Shown here: piece after piece, positions 59,907 to 64,000 of the stretch
How the letters are laid out: every line of letters starts with the position of its first letter
Position numbering within the stretch: the stretch's first letter is position 1
Made by a program: the position numbers and the translations under genes
From: Eopsaltria australis
Lineage: Eukaryota; Chordata; Aves; Passeriformes; Petroicidae
DNA length: 64,000 bases
Assembly (NCBI GenBank): GCA_034509425.1
Contig: JAVTVJ010000346.1
Coordinates: 124,001-188,000 of the forward strand
Reading direction: 5' to 3'
Notes under the pieces: model-generated
What the model was told of the DNA's origin: nothing
The model's input: the letters and a program-made list of their open reading frames with translations, nothing else
Database searches by the model: none

Positions 59907-60591
59907 GGGACCGGCGCGTCCGGCGCTCCTCGCAGCCTGGAGAAGGAAGGAAGGAGGAAAAAGAGGATCAGCTTCCCTTGCCCGTCCAGAACACCCTCGG
60001 ACCAGCGCGTGACGCTGGCTCCGGGTGACATCCCAGCTCCAGGGTGATGTCATTTCCCCCACAATCGATGTCGTGTCCATGGGAAAGGGACAGGGATGGG
60101 GACAATTGGAGGGGTGCGGGAAGCGATGAGCCCAGCGGGACAGTGCCCACCCGCACACCACCCCCGGTGCCACCTTCTGTCCCCTCTGCGTCACCCCTCC
60201 TGCCACCAACCCCTGTCCCCACTGCCACCTCATGTCCCCAAAGTCACCTCCTGTCTCCACAGCCCTTGTTCCCACAGTGACCCCATGTCCCCACTACATC
60301 ATCCCCTGTCCCCACTGCCACCCTGTCCCCACTATCACCCCCTGCCCCACAGTCACTTTAAGTCCTCCCTACACCATCCCCGCCTCCAGTGCCACCCTCT
60401 GCCCAGTGTCACCGCACGTCCCCAATGTCTCCTTATGCCCCTACAGTCACTCCCTGCTCCCTGTGACCCCCCGTCACCTCCGCCTGTCCCATCCCGTCCC
60501 GTGTCCCCCTGTGCCACCCCCAATCCCTGCCACCCCTGTTAGCCGGCCACCCGTGTGACCCCCCCACCACCGCTGTCAGACCCCTCGGCGC
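59907..60591. other. C-rich degenerate repeat region
   Basis: After a short unique part, 60140-60560 is strongly C-rich with an irregular tgtccccactgccacc-like motif repeated at no fixed period. GGGGACAG-type blocks on the minus strand could form G-quadruplexes. No exon is recognised; the proline/serine-rich open frames are compositional. Confidence 0.6.
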
Positions 60592-60910
60592 CACCTCCCC
60601 CTGCCCCACGCTGTCCCCGTGCCATTCCTTGTCACCTGCTTTCCCTGTCACCTCCCCCTGCCCCACGCTGTCCCCATGCCATTCCTTACCACCTGCTTTC
60701 CCTGTCACCTCCCCCTGCCCCACGCTGTCCCCATGCCATTCCTTACCACCTGCTTTCCCTGTCACCTCCCCCTGCCCCACGCTGTCCCCATGCCATTCCT
60801 TGCCACCTGCTTTCCCTGTCACCTCCCCCTGCCCCACGCTGTCCCCGTGCCATTCCTTGCCACCTGCTTTCCCTGTCACCTCCCCCTGCCCCACGCTGTC
60901 CCCGTGTCAC
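60592..60910 (+). repeat. 57-bp minisatellite, about 5.6 copies
   Basis: Units begin at 60592, 60649, 60706, 60763, 60820 and 60877 (last partial). The unit starts cacctccccctgccccacgc and ends with cacctgctttccctgt. Copies are nearly identical, differing at positions such as gtgcc/atgcc and ttgtc/ttacc/ttgcc. Since 57 bases is 19 codons, frames on both strands run through as 19-residue repeats. I do not regard these as proteins. Confidence 0.98.
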
Positions 60911-60944
60911 CCCCTGTCCCCCCCCCCGCTGTCCCCTCCTGTCC

Positions 60945-61195
60945 CCGCCCCCCGCGGCGCTGTCCCCCCGCTGTGCGCATGCGCGGTGCGCGCGGCGAGG
61001 CCGTGCCCGGCTCCGGGCGGGGCGGGGCGGCTCCATCCGGGTCCTGCCCGGGCCGGGCGGTGCGGGCGGCGCGAGCCCCGGCGGGACAGCGCGGCGGCGG
61101 GTGAGTGCGGGGGGCGGGAGCCCCCTGGGGGGCCGGAGGACCGGAACCCCCCCGAGCGCCCCTATGGGGGACGGGGACACCCCCCCTGGGGACCC
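60945..61195 (+). promoter_or_regulatory. CpG-island promoter with NRF1 and GC boxes
   Basis: Very CpG-dense, without a TATA box. A perfect NRF1 site TGCGCATGCGCG lies at 60974-60985, and three overlapping GC boxes (GGGCGGGGCGGGGCGG) at 61015-61030. It is followed by a CpG-rich leader and a donor at 61101. This is the pattern of a housekeeping-type RNA polymerase II promoter, with transcription probably starting between about 60985 and 61040 on the plus strand. A bidirectional promoter is possible, but no minus-strand first exon was seen. Confidence 0.65.
60990..61100 (+). other. probable first exon (5' leader) of a plus-strand gene
   Basis: Ends at a consensus donor, GCGGCGG|gtgagtgcgg (GT at 61101-61102). 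The start is approximate. No ATG occurs between 60982 and 61100, so if transcription starts downstream of the NRF1 site this exon is non-coding. An ATG at 60979-60981, inside the NRF1 site, would open a 41-residue arginine/glycine/alanine-rich frame ending at a TGA that overlaps the donor. The gene body must lie to the right, mostly beyond the window. Identity unknown. Confidence 0.5.
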
Positions 61196-61197
61196 CC

Positions 61198-61790
61198 GTG
61201 TGGGGTGGGACCGCTCCCTGTGCCTTGTTCTGTGGGGAAGGGACTCCTCTCCATCCCCCCTGCGTGCTTGGGATCCCTCGCTGCCCGCCCCTCTGCGGGG
61301 CAGGGTTCCTCTTGCAGCTCCGCTGTGGGCAGGAGCCTCCCTCTGTGCCTTGTTCTGTAGGGAAGGGACCCTGTTCCAGCCCCGCTGTGGGGTGGGACTT
61401 TCCCCTGTGCCTCGTTCTGTGTGGAAGGGACCCTCTTGCAGCCCTTCTGTGCGGTGGGAGCTCTCCCTGTGCGCTGTTCTGTAGGGAAGGGTCTCTCCTC
61501 CATCCCCTCTTTGGGCAGGACCCTCTTTCTGTGCCTCCTTCCGTGGGGCAGGGTCTCTCCTCCATTCCGCTCTTTGTGCAGGACCCTCTCTCTGTGCCCC
61601 GTTCTATGGGACAGGGTCTGTTTTCCAGCCCTCTGTGGGGCAGGACCCTCTCCCTGTGCCGTGTTCTGTGGGACAGGGCTCGCCCCCCATCCCCACTGTG
61701 GGGCAGGGGCACCCCGTCCTCAGCAGCTCCCGTGGGGGACAGGCTCACTCCCCCTCCGCTCCGCAGTCCCCTCTGGGGCAGGGACCTCCA
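61198..61790 (+). repeat. 62-bp minisatellite, about 8-9 diverged copies
   Basis: The motif ctgtgcc recurs at about 61218, 61343, 61405, 61467, 61529, 61592 and 61654 (one intermediate copy near 61280 is badly decayed), a 62-63 bp period. The unit resembles gtggggcaggaccctctccc, tgtgccttgttctgtgggga, agggacccctctccagcc. The array begins about 100 bp downstream of the presumed exon 1 donor, so it lies in intron 1. It carries long chance frames on both strands. Confidence 0.9.
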
Positions 61791-62221
61791 CAGGGCAAGG
61801 GAGCAGCCCCCATGTCCCCGCAGACCGCTAAGGGGACACTCTCAGGGTGTCTGCACTGTGCTTTTGGGCTGTCTGCTGTCACTGTTAGGGCTGCTGTAAG
61901 GTCTCGCTTGTGGGGCAGAGGGGACAGCCCGGAGCAGGGCACAGCAGAGGCTGGAGCGTGGACTGGGGCTGCATCACCCCGCAGGGATGGAGGAGGGGGC
62001 TGGGGTGGCACAAAGGGACAGGGACATGTCCCCACCCAGGCTCATCCTGCCTGGACCCCCTTGATGAAGGGGAGCTCCTGGGGGTCCCACCCCACGCTCG
62101 GCTGACAGTCCCCAGGTCACCTCTGTTCCCGGTGGCCGCTGGCTTGGAATCAGACACGTCCCCTTGCTTTCCTGGGGCCGAGACAGGACGCTGCGGGTTT
62201 CTTCTGCTTTAAAAGAAAACC

Positions 62222-62239
62222 AAAAAAAAAAAAAAAAAA
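62222..62239. repeat. poly-A run
   Basis: Eighteen consecutive A residues inside the presumed first intron. Confidence 0.9.
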
Positions 62240-63479
62240 CCACCCAGAAGTGGGCAAAGCTGCTTTTTTGGAGTTACACTGGGCTGCTGTTCCTGCCGTG
62301 CTGGCACGTCCGTGCCCTCCCTGCATCCACCGCTTTGGCAGGGGACGTGCGTGGGACCCTGGGGACTGGAAACCACCGGGTAAAAATGCACCTCCTGCGG
62401 TTTTGGGGTTTTGGTTTTTTTGTTTGTTCAGTTCAGCCTGTCTTTGTCTTCGCCGGGGTGCACGGAGGAGAGCACGCGTGGGTCTCGGTCACCCCACGAG
62501 CGGCGCCGGCTCCATCGGATGTGCCAGCGTGTGTGTCTGGGGGTTGCTTCCCCCCTCCCGTGCACACCTTTGGCAGGAGGCTTGGATGACATCTTGCTCT
62601 GGCACGCTCCTCGCCTTTGATCTCGAGTTTCCTGCCATGGATAACGTGTTCGGCAACACGCGAGCCCGGCTCCGCAGCTGCCGGGGAGGGCGATGCGGGT
62701 GCCTCCTCCTCCTCCTCGTCCCGGTTTTCCCCAGCTGGCTCCTGCCTACAGCTCCCGGCTTTCCTTTGTTTCGGGTGCCGCCAGGACGGGCTCTCACAGC
62801 CCGTCAGGATGCTCTGAAGGGAGCAAAGCCGAGCACAAAAAGACATCCCCCCCCCCACCCCCACCATCCCTTTGTTTCCAGGCGTTTGCGGGCTCAGCTG
62901 GTTTTTACGCGGCGGCGTTTCGTGTGCCTGGGCAGATAAACCGACTACTCAATGTCTCTTTTTTTTCATTTTTTTTTATCCTATTCTGAGTTATTTTGGG
63001 TGCTTTAGTTCGCAGGGAGCACATCCCGGCTGCAGGCTGTGCCGGAGGGATGCGGCAGCTTCCTGGGAACGGGGTGAATTTGCCAGAAGCATAAGTGGAA
63101 CATCTCGTGGTTGTCCTCTGGTGTCCTCCTCGCGTCTCCTCGGGTGAGCAGAGCCGTAAGCTCTCGGCACCACACTAAAATCTGGGATCACCAGCCCTTC
63201 TCCTGGGACAACTCTGACCCTGGTTTGCCAGCACCAGCTTTGGGGACAGAGGAAGGTGAACAAAACCCAGGCCCATGCTCAGCGCTGATGGCTGAAATCA
63301 GCCGGTTTTGTTTTTTAATATATCCTTGACTCTATAGAAAACAAAGTATAAGTTCTAATATTATTATCCCCATTGTTTTTTAGCTTCCTACTGCTGGTTC
63401 ATTTCCCTCAGGTGTTGGGTTTAATAGCGAAACCATCACCTGAATTCATTTGAATGCTGGTTTTTTTTTTTCATGACAG

Positions 63480-63614
63480 ATGTACACAAAGCACCTTGAG
63501 CGTGTCAAACAGCCCCTGAGTAAATTGGGGTGTTTGCTCTATTACTTTATTCATACAGGTTCGATGCTCCAGCTGATGCATTTGGAGTGCTGTGCCATCT
63601 GGAGCAAAAATTAA
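63480..63614 (+). other. possible exon beginning with ATG (unconfirmed)
   Basis: A long T tract and tcatgacag form a strong acceptor ending at 63479. The next bases are ATG, opening a 44-codon frame that starts MYTKHLERVKQPLSKLG and stops at 63612-63614. A weak donor-like CTGA|gtaaat at 63520 would make a 40-bp exon. It is correctly placed and oriented to be the first coding exon downstream of the leader at 61.0 kb, but the peptide is unfamiliar and the acceptor tract alone is not proof. Confidence 0.22.
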
Positions 63615-64000
63615 ATACAAATTTGGCCCCTGGCCTGGAAAAATAACAACCCTGTGCCCCACTTATATTCAGCAGTGGAAGGATAGAGCCCCTGACAGAA
63701 GAGCTGCTTGGGGGCAATGTGGAAGGAACCCAAAATGCACTAATTGAGGTATTTAAAACATATTAAAAAAGGGAAAATAAATGCTTCCAGCCCCATATGC
63801 CGGAAGCAGGCAGGAGGGATGATGTGATCCCGTTACCGTCACAGGGCTGATGCCAGCAGGTGACAGTCCTGATCCTGAGCAGGTGGTGGAGCTGCTGGAG
63901 GTGTGTATGATGGTGAATTCCCACATCTCCCAGCCTTGCTGCTGGAGGAAATCCCCTCCACAACCTCTCAGAACTCTGTTCCATCACTGCTTTGCTCAGG

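Larger units (their letters stand above)
61791..64000. other. presumed intron 1 (GC-rich, then AT-richer)
   Basis: No confident exon. Contains an 18-base A-run (62222-62239) and a C-run near 62849-62857. An open frame with a good-Kozak ATG at 62637 and a leucine-rich stretch has no family resemblance. A strong acceptor sits at 63479 (listed separately). Composition falls from GC-rich to average by 63.3 kb. Confidence 0.5.

Noticed and set aside
59115..60047. 310-codon and related long plus-strand frames
   Set aside because: Produced by the 38-bp minisatellite, whose non-triplet period cycles all frames without stops.
60555..61484. 309-codon proline-rich plus-strand frame and the 290-codon minus-strand frame at 60876-61748
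   Set aside because: They run across the 57-bp array, the CpG island and the 62-bp array; composition and repeats explain the lack of stops.
62250..62939. 229-codon frame with a leucine-rich stretch and a good-Kozak ATG at 62637
   Set aside because: Lies in the presumed intron, resembles no known protein, and GC-rich composition explains its openness. No splice acceptor supports the ATG at 62637.

Overview
This window looks like intergenic or intronic DNA from a bird, most likely a passerine. The interspersed repeats are almost entirely 5'-truncated CR1 LINE fragments ending in the avian 3' terminus (GGTTTGGGTTGGAAGGGACC on one strand, AAGGTCCCTTCCAACCCAAACC on the other). Several carry a form I associate with songbirds. 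No mammal-type SINE/L1 landscape is visible. No bacterial operon, CRISPR array, rRNA, tRNA or intact viral gene was seen. The very many open frames are chance frames in moderately GC-rich, stop-poor DNA or lie inside repeats. I support no complete protein-coding gene.

Layout. From 1 to 59 kb the sequence is unique non-coding DNA interrupted by about 22 CR1 pieces on both strands (longest about 45.30-45.93 kb and 58.53-59.11 kb), microsatellites, and a few much older repeats: a turtle/crocodile-like CR1 at 17.76-18.05 kb and two MIR/CORE-SINE-like fragments at 52.3 and 52.85 kb. AT-rich palindromic patches (15.0, 27.1, 47.9 kb), a CpG-enriched patch (29.5-29.8 kb) and a TATA plus double-CCAAT cluster (51.37-51.43 kb) are the main regulatory-looking places. 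A few short stretches have good splice sites around open frames (minus strand 2.1, 14.1 and 32.1 kb; plus strand 40.9 and 63.48 kb). They are recorded as weak exon candidates because none matches a protein I recognise.

The right end differs. From about 59.1 kb the DNA becomes CpG-dense and holds a promoter-like CpG island at 60.95-61.19 kb with a perfect NRF1 palindrome, stacked GC boxes and a consensus splice donor at 61,101. This is the likely first exon of a plus-strand gene running off the right edge. Three unrelated minisatellites surround it: 11 exact 38-bp units, about 5.6 copies of a 57-bp unit, and about 8-9 units of about 62 bp starting some 100 bp inside the presumed first intron. 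This crowded, repeat-built promoter is the most notable structure in the window.

I found no convincing evidence of a new biological system. The most testable leads are the minisatellite-flanked promoter, the ancient repeats and the weak exon candidates.
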